Shown here piece after piece: positions 1 to 8,182 of a stretch of 64,000 nt of DNA. The translations under genes were made by a program, and so were the position numbers. Position 1 is the first letter of the stretch. Every line of letters begins with the position of its first letter. The notes below the pieces were generated by a model. The model did no database searches and was not told the origin of the DNA. It saw only the letters and a list, made by a program, of their open reading frames with translations. The stretch is from Pseudomonas saudiphocaensis (GTDB lineage Bacteria; Pseudomonadota; Gammaproteobacteria; Pseudomonadales; Pseudomonadaceae), in contig NZ_CCSF01000001.1 in the NCBI RefSeq assembly GCF_000756775.1, forward strand, positions 124,001 through 188,000, in the 5' to 3' direction.

Positions 1-263
1 GCTACGAACGACAGCGCTTCGGAGGTGTTCTTCACCAAGGCAATGTCGGCCGTGGTCGGTGCATTCAGCAGTCGGGCCAGTCGCCCGCGCAAACTGGTCT
101 CGACTTTCAGCCACTGAGGATAGTCCCGGGCGCCAAGGGTCAAGTTCTCCTGGGCGAAGCGCGTAACGGCTTCGCTTGCACGACGTGGCCAAGGCGCGAC
201 TGCAGCGTGATTTAGGTAACGAAGGCCTTCGATTTGAGGAAATTCGTCATTCAATGTTCTCAT
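1..263 (-). CDS. Class V aminotransferase-fold PLP enzyme, N-terminal part (cut by window edge)
   Basis: Reading the minus strand from ATG at 263 gives 87 codons that run off the window start. The N-terminus contains YLNHAAVAPWP and later KNTSEALSFV, which match the entry loop and the PLP-phosphate-binding stretch of class V aminotransferases (SufS/CsdA-like, isopenicillin N epimerase-like). The catalytic lysine lies outside the window, so the substrate (cysteine desulfurase or another PLP reaction) cannot be decided. It is transcribed divergently from the TetR gene starting at 337, with an inverted repeat between them, so the regulator may control it. Confidence 0.75.
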   Translation of the reverse strand, partial: MRTLNDEFPQIEGLRYLNHAAVAPWPRRASEAVTRFAQENLTLGARDYPQWLKVETSLRGRLARLLNAPTTADIALVKNTSEALSFV

Positions 264-293
264 CGGTGTTGTTCCGTGCATTTTCTGACTGGA

Positions 294-313
294 TAGGCAT
301 AATGTTCTGCCTA
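294..313. promoter_or_regulatory. Inverted repeat, candidate TetR-family operator
   Basis: TAGGCA (294-299) and TGCCTA (308-313) form a perfect 6-bp inverted repeat with an 8-base spacer in the 73-base gap between the divergent aminotransferase and TetR genes. It overlaps a CATAAT (298-303) that could be a -10 hexamer for the regulator. Size and position suit autoregulation by a TetR dimer; this is inference. Confidence 0.35.
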
Positions 314-336
314 GACTTTTGACGTTACACCCTCTT

Positions 337-957
337 ATGCAAATTGAACCGCGCAAGGTCCGTGAATTCCGCCGCCGCGAGCAAGAGATTCTTGACATCG
401 CCCTCCAGCTCTTTCTGGAGCAGGGCGAAGACAGCGTTACCGTCGAGATGATCGCCGACAAGGTCGGGATCGGCAAAGGCACCATCTACAAGCACTTCAA
501 ATCCAAGGCCGAGATCTATCTGCGGCTGATGCTCGACTACGAGCGCGACCTCAACGAACTGCTGCATTCGCCGAGCCTGGACCAGGACAAGGAAGCGTTG
601 TCGCGCGCCTACTTCGAGTTTCGCATGGGCGATCCGCAGCGCTATCGGCTGTTCGATCGCCTTGAGGAAAAGGTGGTCAAGGGTAATCAGGAGCCCGAGA
701 TGATCGGGGAACTGCACCGTATCCGTGCCTCGAACTTCGAGCACCTGACCCAGCTGATCAAGGGGCGAATCGCCGAAGGCAAACTGGAAGACGTGCCGCC
801 CTACTTCCATTACTGCGCTGCCTGGGCGCTGGTGCATGGGGCCGTAGCGCTGTACCACTCGCCGTTCTGGAGCAATGTGCTGGAGGATCAGGAAGGCTTC
901 TTCCAGTTCCTGATGGATATAGGCGTGCGGATGGGCAACAAGCGCAAGCGCGACTAG
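337..957 (+). CDS. TetR/AcrR family transcriptional regulator
   Basis: Protein of 206 residues from ATG 337; a TTG at 319 would add six residues, but neither start has a strong ribosome site. An N-terminal TetR helix-turn-helix is clear (ILDIALQLFLEQG ... IADKVGIGKGTIYKHF, about residues 15-60), followed by an all-helical ligand domain without recognisable specificity. The neighbourhood TetR - DUF4823 - DUF1285 - ETF dehydrogenase matches what I recall next to etfBA in Pseudomonas. The target is unknown; the divergent class V aminotransferase is the natural candidate. Confidence 0.85.
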   Translation: MQIEPRKVREFRRREQEILDIALQLFLEQGEDSVTVEMIADKVGIGKGTIYKHFKSKAEIYLRLMLDYERDLNELLHSPSLDQDKEALSRAYFEFRMGDPQRYRLFDRLEEKVVKGNQEPEMIGELHRIRASNFEHLTQLIKGRIAEGKLEDVPPYFHYCAAWALVHGAVALYHSPFWSNVLEDQEGFFQFLMDIGVRMGNKRKRD

Positions 958-1041
958 CGGGCTGACAGAGCCAGATGGCGCGGTTGCTGCATTGCCCGGG
1001 CCTGTCGTCGGAATTCCGACGTCTCTACAGGAGGCGGTGAC

Positions 1042-1644
1042 ATGCGATTGTTGGGCGTTGTACTGGCGATGCTGGTGCTAAGTGGCTGTATGAAAATCAG
1101 CGACATGGCCGAGGGCACGCGTTATCACCTGCGCGACGCGGGCATTCTTGATCACAGTGAAACGCGCCGTTCAGCCTCATGGCGGTTGCAGCCCGATTCT
1201 TTCATCTATATTGCCCAGGGCCACTTCGTCCCGCCGGGGGATGCCTACCCGCGGCCAAACGTGGTCGCCGAGGAAGCTTTCAAGGGCTTCGTCGAATATT
1301 TTCCTATGGTCCGCCGTTCAGCCCAGCCGCTCGGGCTTGAAGAGGCGATGGCACAGGCGACCGCCGTCGGTGCCCACTATCTGCTGTACATGCGCTTTGC
1401 CGCAGCGGACGATCGCATTGGCAGCTTCGATGAACTGAATGACCAGCGTGCCCTGGATCGCCTGGGCGTGGATAGCAGCGTGGTGCAGCTGATGCTGGTC
1501 GAGACGGGCACCCGCTATCTGGTGGACACGGCTCGGATCCGCAGCCGAGGCGGGGTGTTGGGCTTGTACGATAATCAGCCTGAAGAGTTGCTAGGGCCGC
1601 CGCTGCGCGACTATGCACGGCGTTTGCTGGGTACTGCACGCTGA
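1042..1644 (+). CDS. DUF4823 family lipoprotein
   Basis: A 200-residue protein preceded by a good AGGAGG ribosome site. The N-terminus is a lipoprotein signal with lipobox LSGC, the cysteine at about residue 16, followed by MKISDMAEG, so it should be anchored in the envelope and face the periplasm. The body (YHLRDAGIL, FVPPGDAYP, GAHYLLYMRF) matches DUF4823 proteins as I recall them; no function is established. It ends nine bases before the DUF1285 gene and probably shares its transcript. Confidence 0.75.
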   Translation: MRLLGVVLAMLVLSGCMKISDMAEGTRYHLRDAGILDHSETRRSASWRLQPDSFIYIAQGHFVPPGDAYPRPNVVAEEAFKGFVEYFPMVRRSAQPLGLEEAMAQATAVGAHYLLYMRFAAADDRIGSFDELNDQRALDRLGVDSSVVQLMLVETGTRYLVDTARIRSRGGVLGLYDNQPEELLGPPLRDYARRLLGTAR

Positions 1645-1653
1645 GGACTTCCA

Positions 1654-2217
1654 ATGACAGATTCGGACAAAGCTGCAAACCTGCTGGGGCAGATTCCCAA
1701 AAGCGGTAAAAAGGGACCAGCCCCGGTGCACTTGTGGAACCCGCCATTCTGCGGCGATCTGGACATGCGCATCGCCCGCGATGGGCGCTGGTATTACATG
1801 GGTACGCCCATTGGCCGGCCGGCCATGGTGCAGCTGTTTTCAAGCGTGATACGCCGTGATGGCGACGATTATTTCCTGGTGACGCCCGTCGAGAAGGTCG
1901 GTATTCAGGTCGAGGATGCCCCCTTTGTGGCGGTTCGACTGGAAGTCGAGGGGCAGGGCGAGGGGCAGCTGCTGCGCTTTGTGACCAACGTCGAGGACGA
2001 GGTCGAAGCTGGGCCTGAGCATCCGCTGCGTTTCGAGATCGATCCGCAGACCCAGGAACCGGCGCCCTATGTACACGTGCGCGCCAATCTGGATGCGCTG
2101 ATCCACCGCAATGTGTTCTATCAGCTGGTGGACTTGGCGGTGCCTTGCCAGATCAATGATGAAGATTGGCTGGGCGTCTGGAGTGGCGGTAAGTTCTTTC
2201 CGATAGGACGCCAATAA
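1654..2217 (+). CDS. DUF1285 domain protein
   Basis: A 187-residue soluble protein preceded by GAGGA. The pattern PVHLWNPPFCGDLDM ... DGRWYYMGTPIGR ... VRLEVEG ... and the C-terminal DWLGVWSGGKFFPIGR are typical of DUF1285, a small family common in Proteobacteria. No enzymatic motif is visible and no signal peptide is present, so it is probably cytosolic. It converges with the ETF dehydrogenase gene at a shared terminator hairpin. Confidence 0.8.
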   Translation: MTDSDKAANLLGQIPKSGKKGPAPVHLWNPPFCGDLDMRIARDGRWYYMGTPIGRPAMVQLFSSVIRRDGDDYFLVTPVEKVGIQVEDAPFVAVRLEVEGQGEGQLLRFVTNVEDEVEAGPEHPLRFEIDPQTQEPAPYVHVRANLDALIHRNVFYQLVDLAVPCQINDEDWLGVWSGGKFFPIGRQ

Positions 2218-2270
2218 CCCTTCGGTGTCCGGCCCAAGCGGTGGCCGAGACCAAAGCGCGGCAAAAAAGA

Positions 2271-2294
2271 AAGGCTCCCGAAGGAGCCTTTTTT
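2271..2294. terminator. Bidirectional Rho-independent terminator
   Basis: Stem AAGGCTCC (2271-2278) pairs with GGAGCCTT (2283-2290) around a CGAA tetraloop. It is followed by TTTT on the plus strand and preceded by a run of A (a U-tract on the minus strand). It lies between the convergent DUF1285 and ETF dehydrogenase genes. Confidence 0.9.
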
Positions 2295-2299
2295 CTGTC

Positions 2300-3955
2300 T
2301 TACATGTTGGGGTAGTTGGGGCCACCGGCGCCTTCCGGCGCTACCCAGGTGATGTTCTGGGCAGGGTCCTTGATATCGCAGGTTTTGCAATGCACGCAGT
2401 TCTGCGCGTTGATCTGGAAGCGCTTGCTGCCGTCGTCGTTGGTCACCACCTCGTAGACGCCTGCCGGGCAGTAGCGCTGCGCCGGTTCATCGTACATCGG
2501 CAGGTTCTTGTCGATCGGGATGCTCGGGTCAGTCAGCTTGAGGTGAACCGGCTGCTCTTCCTCGTGGTTGGTATTGGAGAGGAATACCGAGCTCAACTTG
2601 TCGAAGCTGAGCTTGCCGTCCGGTTTCGGGTAGTCGATCTTCTTCGCTTCGTCGGCCAGCTTCAGGCAGGCGTAATCCGGCTTGGTGTCGTGCAGCGTGA
2701 AGGGGATCTTGCCGCCGAAGATGTTCTGGTCGATGAAGTTGAATGCGCCGCCCTTGACTGCGCCCCACTTGTGGATCGCAGCGCCGAAGTTGCGGCTCTT
2801 GTACAGCTCGTCGTACAGCCAGCTGTTCTTGAAGCCTTCTTCATAAGCGCTCAGCTCGTCACCGCCCTCGTTGCCTGCCAGCAGTGCATCGGCGACGGCT
2901 TCGGCGGCCAGCATGCCGGACTTCATTGCCGTGTGGCTGCCCTTGATCTTGGCGAAGTTCAGGGTGCCGGCGTCGCAGCCGATCAGCGCGCCGCCCTTGA
3001 ATACCATCTTCGGCAGGGAATTCAGGCCACCCTTGGCAATGGCACGGGCACCGTAGGACACGCGCTTGCCGCCTTCCAGATACTGCTTGATCACCGGGTG
3101 GTGCTTATAGCGCTGGAACTCGTCGAACGGCGACAGGTGCGGGTTGCTGTAGGACAGGTCGACGATCAGTCCCACTACGACCTGGTTGTTCTCCAGGTGA
3201 TAGAGGAAGGAGCCGCCGGGGTTCTCGTCGTCCAGCGGCCAGCCGGCGGTGTGCACCACCAGGCCCTGCTCATGCTTGGCCGGATCGATGTCCCAGAGTT
3301 CCTTGATACCGATACCGTAGTGCTGCGGATCGACGTTGGCGTTGAGCTGGTAGCGGCTGATCAGCTGCTTGCCGATGTGCCCGCGGCAGCCTTCGGCGAA
3401 CAGGGTGTACTTGGCACGCAGCTCCATGCCCGGGGTGTACATGCCTTCTTTGGGATTGCCCTCGCGGTCGACACCCAGATCGCCGGTCAGGATGCCCTTC
3501 ACCACGCCTTGTTCGTCGATGAGTGCTTCCTGGGCGGCAAAGCCAGGGTAAATCTCGACGCCCAGGTTTTCAGCCTGTTGCGCCAGCCAGCGGCACAGGT
3601 TGCCGAGGGAAATAACGTAGTTGCCCTCGTTGTGCATGGTCTTGGGAACGAATGCATTGGGCAGCTTGCTGGCCGATTCCGCGCTCTTGAGCAGGTAGAT
3701 GTCGTCGCGTTTGACCGGGGTGTTCAGCGGCGCCTCAAGTTCCTTCCAGTTGGGGAACAGTTCATTGAGTGCACGCGGCTCGAACACCGCACCGGATAGA
3801 ATGTGGGCGCCAACCTCGGAGCCCTTCTCGACGACGCAGACGCTGATCTCCTGGCCAGCGTCGGCAGCTTTCTGTTTCAGCCGGCAGGCAGCGGACAGGC
3901 CCGCGGGGCCGGCACCGACGATAACGACGTCGAATTCCATGTATTCGCGTTCCAT
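2300..3955 (-). CDS. Electron transfer flavoprotein-ubiquinone oxidoreductase (ETF dehydrogenase)
   Basis: A 551-residue protein, the family's usual length. It passes electrons from reduced ETF (from acyl-CoA and amino-acid dehydrogenases) to ubiquinone at the inner membrane. FAD binding is shown by VVIVGAGPAGLSAACRL near the N-terminus. The C-terminal ferredoxin-like domain carries CPAGVYEV and NCVHCKTCDIKDP, supplying the four 4Fe-4S cysteines. The start has AGGAG eight bases upstream; an internal in-frame ATG at codon 6 is a minor alternative. It is divergent from its partners etfB-etfA, sharing a control region with a consensus promoter and a PsrA-type operator. Some annotators use etfD. 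Confidence 0.97.
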   Translation of the reverse strand: MEREYMEFDVVIVGAGPAGLSAACRLKQKAADAGQEISVCVVEKGSEVGAHILSGAVFEPRALNELFPNWKELEAPLNTPVKRDDIYLLKSAESASKLPNAFVPKTMHNEGNYVISLGNLCRWLAQQAENLGVEIYPGFAAQEALIDEQGVVKGILTGDLGVDREGNPKEGMYTPGMELRAKYTLFAEGCRGHIGKQLISRYQLNANVDPQHYGIGIKELWDIDPAKHEQGLVVHTAGWPLDDENPGGSFLYHLENNQVVVGLIVDLSYSNPHLSPFDEFQRYKHHPVIKQYLEGGKRVSYGARAIAKGGLNSLPKMVFKGGALIGCDAGTLNFAKIKGSHTAMKSGMLAAEAVADALLAGNEGGDELSAYEEGFKNSWLYDELYKSRNFGAAIHKWGAVKGGAFNFIDQNIFGGKIPFTLHDTKPDYACLKLADEAKKIDYPKPDGKLSFDKLSSVFLSNTNHEEEQPVHLKLTDPSIPIDKNLPMYDEPAQRYCPAGVYEVVTNDDGSKRFQINAQNCVHCKTCDIKDPAQNITWVAPEGAGGPNYPNM

Positions 3956-4036
3956 TGGCTTTCTCCTACTCAGGCTGATTGTTCTATATAGAGGATGGAA
4001 GGGGCTTTACTGGTTACCTGACCCCGCCGGGCAGGC

Positions 4037-4065
4037 ATTATATATAGCCACCCGGACGGGTCCAA
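4037..4065 (-). promoter_or_regulatory. Sigma-70 promoter for ETF dehydrogenase
   Basis: On the minus strand, TTGGAC (4065-4060), a 17-base spacer and a perfect TATAAT (4042-4037) are read towards the ETF dehydrogenase start at 3955. The -35 lies only a few bases from the PsrA-type operator at 4068-4081. Confidence 0.75.
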
Positions 4066-4067
4066 TA

Positions 4068-4081
4068 CAAACGTTTGTTTG
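4068..4081. promoter_or_regulatory. Candidate PsrA operator between divergent etf genes
   Basis: CAAAC-GTTT-GTTTG (4068-4081) fits the published PsrA pattern (C/G)AAAC-N2-4-GTTT(G/C). It also contains an overlapping palindrome ACAAACGTTTGT (4067-4078). PsrA is the long-chain fatty acid-responsive TetR repressor of Pseudomonas, and I recall that the divergent etf operons were reported as its targets. The site sits between the -35 elements of both divergent promoters. Confidence 0.7.
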
Positions 4082-4106
4082 AATTTTTCCGAACCCTGTT
4101 TAGAAT
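4079..4106 (+). promoter_or_regulatory. Candidate sigma-70 promoter for etfBA
   Basis: TTGAAT (4079-4084), a 16-base spacer and TAGAAT (4101-4106). The -35 overlaps the PsrA-type site, as expected for a repressed promoter. It would leave a leader of about 175 bases before etfB, in which I see no riboswitch-like fold. Confidence 0.5.
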
Positions 4107-4285
4107 CGACCGGCCGTACCTGTGACGGGCTGTATGTTTTGTTGACCGGCCCAATGCCCAGCGTTCAAGATACGGGCAGTTTTGCACTCGCCGAACAGGC
4201 TGGCGGCCATGATTGCAGCCTGAATCACGAATCGATTTCGGTTCGCCTCGGCGGAATCCCCATCACCGGAGAGTAAGAGGAATCC

Positions 4286-5035
4286 ATGAAGATTCTCGTA
4301 GCTGTCAAACGAGTGGTCGATTACAACGTCAAGGTTCGCGTCAAGGCGGACAACTCCGGCGTTGACCTCGCCAACGTCAAGATGTCGATGAACCCCTTCT
4401 GCGAAATCGCCGTGGAAGAAGCCGTACGCCTGAAAGAGAAAGGCGTGGCGAGCGAAATCGTTGTCGTCACCATCGGCCCGACCGCGGCTCAAGAGCAGCT
4501 GCGTACCGCGCTGGCGCTGGGTGCTGACCGAGCGATCCTGATCGAATCCGGCGAAGAGCTGAATTCCCTGGCGGTGGCCAAGCTGCTCAAGGCGGTGGTC
4601 GACAAGGAGCAGCCGCAACTGGTCATCCTTGGCAAGCAGGCCATCGACAGCGACAACAACCAGACCGGCCAGATGCTTGGTGCACTGACTGGCTATGCCC
4701 AGGGCACCTTCGCCTCCAAGGTGGAAGTGGCCGGCGACAAGGTCAACGTCACCCGTGAAATCGATGGCGGTCTGCAGACCGTAGCGCTGAACCTTCCAGC
4801 GATCGTTACCACTGACCTGCGCCTGAACGAGCCGCGCTATGCGTCGCTGCCGAACATCATGAAGGCCAAGAAGAAGCCGCTGGAAACCCTGACGCCAGAC
4901 GCGCTGGGTGTTACCACCACATCTACCTTGAAGACCCTCAAGGTCGAGGCGCCGGCTGCACGTAGCGCCGGTATCAAGGTCAAGTCCGTGGCTGAACTGG
5001 TCGAGAAACTGAAGAACGAGGCGAAGGTAATCTAA
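4286..5035 (+). CDS. etfB: Electron transfer flavoprotein beta subunit
   Basis: A 249-residue protein beginning [20 protein letters not shown], the standard start of EtfB, with an AGAGGA ribosome site. The family motif near [20 protein letters not shown] and the AMP-binding fold are present at normal length. With EtfA it forms the soluble FAD/AMP heterodimer that collects electrons from beta-oxidation and amino-acid dehydrogenases. Its stop is directly followed by the etfA start, so the two are co-translated. Confidence 0.97.
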   Translation: MKILVAVKRVVDYNVKVRVKADNSGVDLANVKMSMNPFCEIAVEEAVRLKEKGVASEIVVVTIGPTAAQEQLRTALALGADRAILIESGEELNSLAVAKLLKAVVDKEQPQLVILGKQAIDSDNNQTGQMLGALTGYAQGTFASKVEVAGDKVNVTREIDGGLQTVALNLPAIVTTDLRLNEPRYASLPNIMKAKKKPLETLTPDALGVTTTSTLKTLKVEAPAARSAGIKVKSVAELVEKLKNEAKVI

Positions 5036-5965
5036 ATGACTATCCTGGTTATCGCTGAACACAACAACGCCGTTCTGGCTGCTGCAACGCTCAATACAGT
5101 GGCAGCTGCCAAGGCTATCGGCGGCGACATTCATGTGCTGGTGGCTGGCAGCGGTTGCGCGGCCATCGGTGAAGCGGCTGCCAAGATCGAAGGCGTATCC
5201 AAGGTTCTGGTCGCCGATGATGCTGCCTACGCCAATCAGCTGCCGGAAAGCGTCGCGCCCCTGATCGCCGGTCTGGCAAGCAACTACAGCCACGTTCTGG
5301 CTGCGGCGACCACCAACGGCAAAAACTTCCTGCCGCGCGTGGCCGCTCAGCTGGACGTCGATCAGATCTCCGAGATCGTTTCGGTCGAAAGCCCTGATAC
5401 CTTCAAGCGTCCGATCTACGCTGGTAACGCCATCGCCACCGTGCAGTCCTCGGCGGCTATCAAGGTCATCACCGTACGTGCCACCGGGTTCGATCCGGTC
5501 AATGCCGAAGGCGGTTCCGCTACCGTTGAACAGGTATCCGCTACCGGTGATGCGGGCATTTCTTCGTTCGTCGGCGAAGAGCTGGCCAAGTCCGACCGTC
5601 CTGAGCTTACTGCCGCCAAGGTTGTTATCTCCGGTGGCCGTGGCATGGGCAACGGCGACAACTTCAAGCACCTGTACTCGCTGGCCGATAAGCTCGGCGC
5701 TGCAGTGGGCGCCTCCCGCGCGGCAGTGGATGCCGGCTTCGTGCCCAACGACATGCAGGTCGGCCAGACCGGCAAGATCGTCGCGCCGCAGCTGTATATC
5801 GCGGTCGGCATCTCCGGCGCCATCCAGCACCTGGCGGGCATGAAAGACTCCAAGGTGATCGTCGCGATCAACAAGGACGAAGACGCACCGATCTTCCAGG
5901 TGGCTGACTACGGCCTGGTAGGCGATCTGTTCGAGATCGTGCCGGAGCTGGAAAAGCTCGTCTGA
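5036..5965 (+). CDS. etfA: Electron transfer flavoprotein alpha subunit
   Basis: A 309-residue protein starting immediately after the etfB stop. The C-terminal FAD-binding signature is clear: [51 protein letters not shown], then [20 protein letters not shown]. This subunit carries the FAD that is reduced by acyl-CoA dehydrogenases and reoxidised by the ETF dehydrogenase encoded divergently. A strong hairpin terminator follows within 20 bases, ending the two-gene operon. Confidence 0.97.
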   Translation: MTILVIAEHNNAVLAAATLNTVAAAKAIGGDIHVLVAGSGCAAIGEAAAKIEGVSKVLVADDAAYANQLPESVAPLIAGLASNYSHVLAAATTNGKNFLPRVAAQLDVDQISEIVSVESPDTFKRPIYAGNAIATVQSSAAIKVITVRATGFDPVNAEGGSATVEQVSATGDAGISSFVGEELAKSDRPELTAAKVVISGGRGMGNGDNFKHLYSLADKLGAAVGASRAAVDAGFVPNDMQVGQTGKIVAPQLYIAVGISGAIQHLAGMKDSKVIVAINKDEDAPIFQVADYGLVGDLFEIVPELEKLV

Positions 5966-5983
5966 GCCCCTAATGTGCTGAAG

Positions 5984-6012
5984 AAAAAACCCGCTCGCGT
6001 AGCGGGTTTTTC
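5984..6012. terminator. Rho-independent terminator after etfA
   Basis: A-rich arm plus ACCCGCT pairs with AGCGGGT followed by a T-run (5984-6012), loop CGCGT. Confidence 0.9.
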
Positions 6013-6083
6013 TTGGGCGCTCGGTTGCAATGCTAAGATCGCCGCCTGGCTTCATTGGCCTGCTATTGATGACGAGGCTTTCC

Positions 6084-6899
6084 ATGCGTGGTGCGTTGCT
6101 GCTGAAAATCACTCTGATCGTGTTGTCTCTGGCGGCTCCGCTGGCTGCCAGCGCGGCAGCAGGGAAATGCGAGCGCCTGATTGCCACCGGCGGCGCAGAT
6201 AATCCGCCGTTTCTTTGGCGTGATCCGCAGAATCCCAAGAGGTTGATCGGCGCCAATGCCGATCTGCTGCAGAAAATCACCGATTCACTCGAGCTCAAGC
6301 TTGAGGTTCTGTACGCCGGCGACTCCGGCAAGGCCTACGACGAAGTCCGTAGTGGCCGGATGGACCTTTTGATCGATGCCTCGGTGAGCTCGCAGTCGCT
6401 GCAGCAGATGGACATCGTCCACCCGCCCATTGCCTCTCGCCAATGGGTTGCCTGGGTTCGTCCTGAGCCAGGCTTTCTCTACGCCAGCCGTGAGGACCTG
6501 CACGAGCGCTCTGGAGTCCTTGGGAGAGAGACAAAATTTCGGGGTGATTTCGAGGCGTACGCCAAGAAGAATCTCCGTATACGCTCGCTGCCGGGTCTGG
6601 CCGAAGCCGTCCAGCAGCTGCAGGCGGGGAAGGTCGACTATGTATTGCACGAGCGCTACAACGCCGTGGCGCAGCTGAGTGCGCTGGGCGTTCTCGACAC
6701 GGTGCAGCGGCTGGAGCCGCCGGTGGTCGAGCAGGGGATGCATTTTGCGGTGTCCCACGACTCGGCCTGCAACAGCCCCTGGCTGCGCGGACAGCTGGCG
6801 GTGAAAATGACAGAATTGCGCGCTGCCGGCATCGTAGAGCAATTGCTGGCGGAGAATCTCGAGCGCTGGAAACAGCAGTTGGCTGAATCGAAACCTTAA
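6084..6899 (+). CDS. Periplasmic solute-binding protein (SBP_bac_3-like)
   Basis: I start it at ATG 6084, which has GAGG seven bases upstream; that gives 271 residues with a cleavable signal peptide (LIVLSLAAPLAASAA). Upstream in-frame starts (6030, 6069) lack a ribosome site. The mature part resembles family-3 amino-acid-binding proteins: GGADNPPFLWRDP, ANADLLQKI, SGRMDLLIDASVS and LQAGKVDYVLHERY. No permease or ATPase lies nearby, so it may serve a distant transporter or be a sensor-type binding protein. The neighbours downstream are envelope lipoproteins, perhaps in the same transcript. Confidence 0.8.
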   Translation: MRGALLLKITLIVLSLAAPLAASAAAGKCERLIATGGADNPPFLWRDPQNPKRLIGANADLLQKITDSLELKLEVLYAGDSGKAYDEVRSGRMDLLIDASVSSQSLQQMDIVHPPIASRQWVAWVRPEPGFLYASREDLHERSGVLGRETKFRGDFEAYAKKNLRIRSLPGLAEAVQQLQAGKVDYVLHERYNAVAQLSALGVLDTVQRLEPPVVEQGMHFAVSHDSACNSPWLRGQLAVKMTELRAAGIVEQLLAENLERWKQQLAESKP

Positions 6900-6918
6900 T
6901 CTGATCGGGAGCACGTGT

Positions 6919-7272
6919 TTGCGAACATCCTTTTCCTGCGCCTTCCTGTCGTTGGCCATGCTTGCCGGGTGCGCCAGTGATCCGGCGCCCTACGAACAGC
7001 TGAAAATTACCGAGCAGGCCGTAGCTCAGGCACATGCGAGTGGTGTTGCGCCGCAAGCTTCGGATCTGCGCATGGCTGAAGCAAAACTCGCCAAAGCCCA
7101 GGTTGCTATGCAGAAGAAAGACTACCGCGAGGCACGCTTGCTGGCCGAGGAGGCCGAGCTGGACGCGCGTTTGGCCGAGGCCCGGGTGTTGAACGAGAAG
7201 AGCCAGCTTCAGCTGTCGGAGCTGAACCGGCGCATCGCTCAACTGCGTGAGCAGCTGGGAGCTTTGCAATGA
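6919..7272 (+). CDS. DUF4398 lipoprotein
   Basis: A 117-residue protein from TTG 6919, chosen because GGGAG lies seven bases upstream. A lipoprotein signal ends in LAGC, followed by the DUF4398 helical hairpin (AQAHASGVAPQASDLRMAE, AKLAKAQVAMQKKDYREA) and a long coiled coil rich in Ala, Glu and Leu. It overlaps the next gene by four bases (ATGA), and that gene also starts with a DUF4398-like region. The pair probably works together at the outer membrane or peptidoglycan. Confidence 0.8.
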   Translation: MRTSFSCAFLSLAMLAGCASDPAPYEQLKITEQAVAQAHASGVAPQASDLRMAEAKLAKAQVAMQKKDYREARLLAEEAELDARLAEARVLNEKSQLQLSELNRRIAQLREQLGALQ

Positions 7273-8072
7273 ACAGGTCTGTCATCGCCGGGTTGCTGGT
7301 GCTGGGCTTGCTGCAGGGGTGTGTGGGCTCCGAAGTGAAGCAGGCGCTGGATGATGCAGAGCTGGCCTACCAGGCCGTTAGCAAAGATCCTCAAGTGTTC
7401 GCAGATGCACCCAAGGACGTGCGACGTGCCGAAGAATCGCTGGAGCGTGCCAAACGCTTTGCCGGTTATTGGGGTGGCGCCGAGGATGCCCGGCATTATG
7501 CCTACCTGAGTCTGCGCTATAGCCAGATTGCCAGTCAGCACGGCGAGCAGCTGCAGAACGAGCGACGGGCTACCCACTTAGAAATGGAACACGAACGACT
7601 GCGCCGGACCCTGCAGCAGGCGCGCTTGCTGGACAGGCGTCAGCAGAGCCAGTGGCTGGAGGAGCAGATGGACGGCCTCGCCGCTGCCGAAACCGGGCGC
7701 GGGCTGGTGATGACCTTGGGTGATGTACTGTTCAAGCCCGCCAGTGCCGAATTGGGCGAAGCGGCTAATCAGCGGCTGCTCAAGCTGGCGCATTTTCTCC
7801 AGCTCAATCCTACGCGCAGGGTGCGCATTGAAGGCTATACGGACAACCGTGGCAGCGCAGCGGAAAACCTGGCGCTGTCGCACTCCCGCGCCCAGGTGGT
7901 CGCCAATTTCCTGGAGGAGCTGGGTGTGGAGGCTCGTCGGATGGAGGTAGCGGGTTACGGTGAGGCCTTCCACATCAGCGAGAATGCGTCAGCGCGTGGC
8001 CGTGCACTGAACCGCCGGGTCGAGATCGTCTTTTCCGATGCCGAAGGGCGGCTGGGCAACCCGCGCGAGTAA
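7269..8072 (+). CDS. OmpA-family lipoprotein with N-terminal DUF4398-like region
   Basis: A 267-residue protein. A lipoprotein signal (lipobox LQGC, residues 15-18) precedes a DUF4398-like helical region (LDDAELAYQAVSKDP, RRAEESLERAK), a coiled coil with basic residues, and a C-terminal OmpA/MotB peptidoglycan-binding domain from about residue 145. Recognition motifs are LGDVLFKPASAEL, IEGYTDNRGSA, LSHSRAQVVANFL and NRRVEIVF. It would tether the outer membrane to the cell wall. It is co-translated with the preceding DUF4398 lipoprotein. Confidence 0.88.
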   Translation: MNRSVIAGLLVLGLLQGCVGSEVKQALDDAELAYQAVSKDPQVFADAPKDVRRAEESLERAKRFAGYWGGAEDARHYAYLSLRYSQIASQHGEQLQNERRATHLEMEHERLRRTLQQARLLDRRQQSQWLEEQMDGLAAAETGRGLVMTLGDVLFKPASAELGEAANQRLLKLAHFLQLNPTRRVRIEGYTDNRGSAAENLALSHSRAQVVANFLEELGVEARRMEVAGYGEAFHISENASARGRALNRRVEIVFSDAEGRLGNPRE

Positions 8073-8118
8073 TAACTGCGGCCCGTGTCGCTCACTGTGT
8101 CGCCGAGTTAATCCGAAA

Positions 8119-8148
8119 CTGTACCGGTCATGATTGCTATCGCTGTAC
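8119..8148 (+). promoter_or_regulatory. CTGTAC direct repeat upstream of MocR gene
   Basis: CTGTAC occurs at 8119-8124 and 8143-8148, in the same orientation and 24 bases apart, within the 110-base gap before the MocR gene. MocR/GntR proteins often bind direct repeats and autoregulate, so this is a candidate operator. Confidence 0.3.
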
Positions 8149-8182
8149 TACTGTTACGGTTCAGTTGGCGGAGATCGACGAA

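Noticed and set aside
2225-3799. Long plus-strand open frame antisense to ETF dehydrogenase
   Set aside because: The opposite strand encodes a complete ETF dehydrogenase. The plus-strand translation is a Val/Leu/Ala-rich shadow typical of GC-rich DNA with no domain.
4100-6331. 743-codon minus-strand open frame across etfB, etfA and the next gene
   Set aside because: It crosses three real genes, a promoter region and a terminator, and its composition (His, Arg, Gln, Asp rich) is that of an antisense frame.
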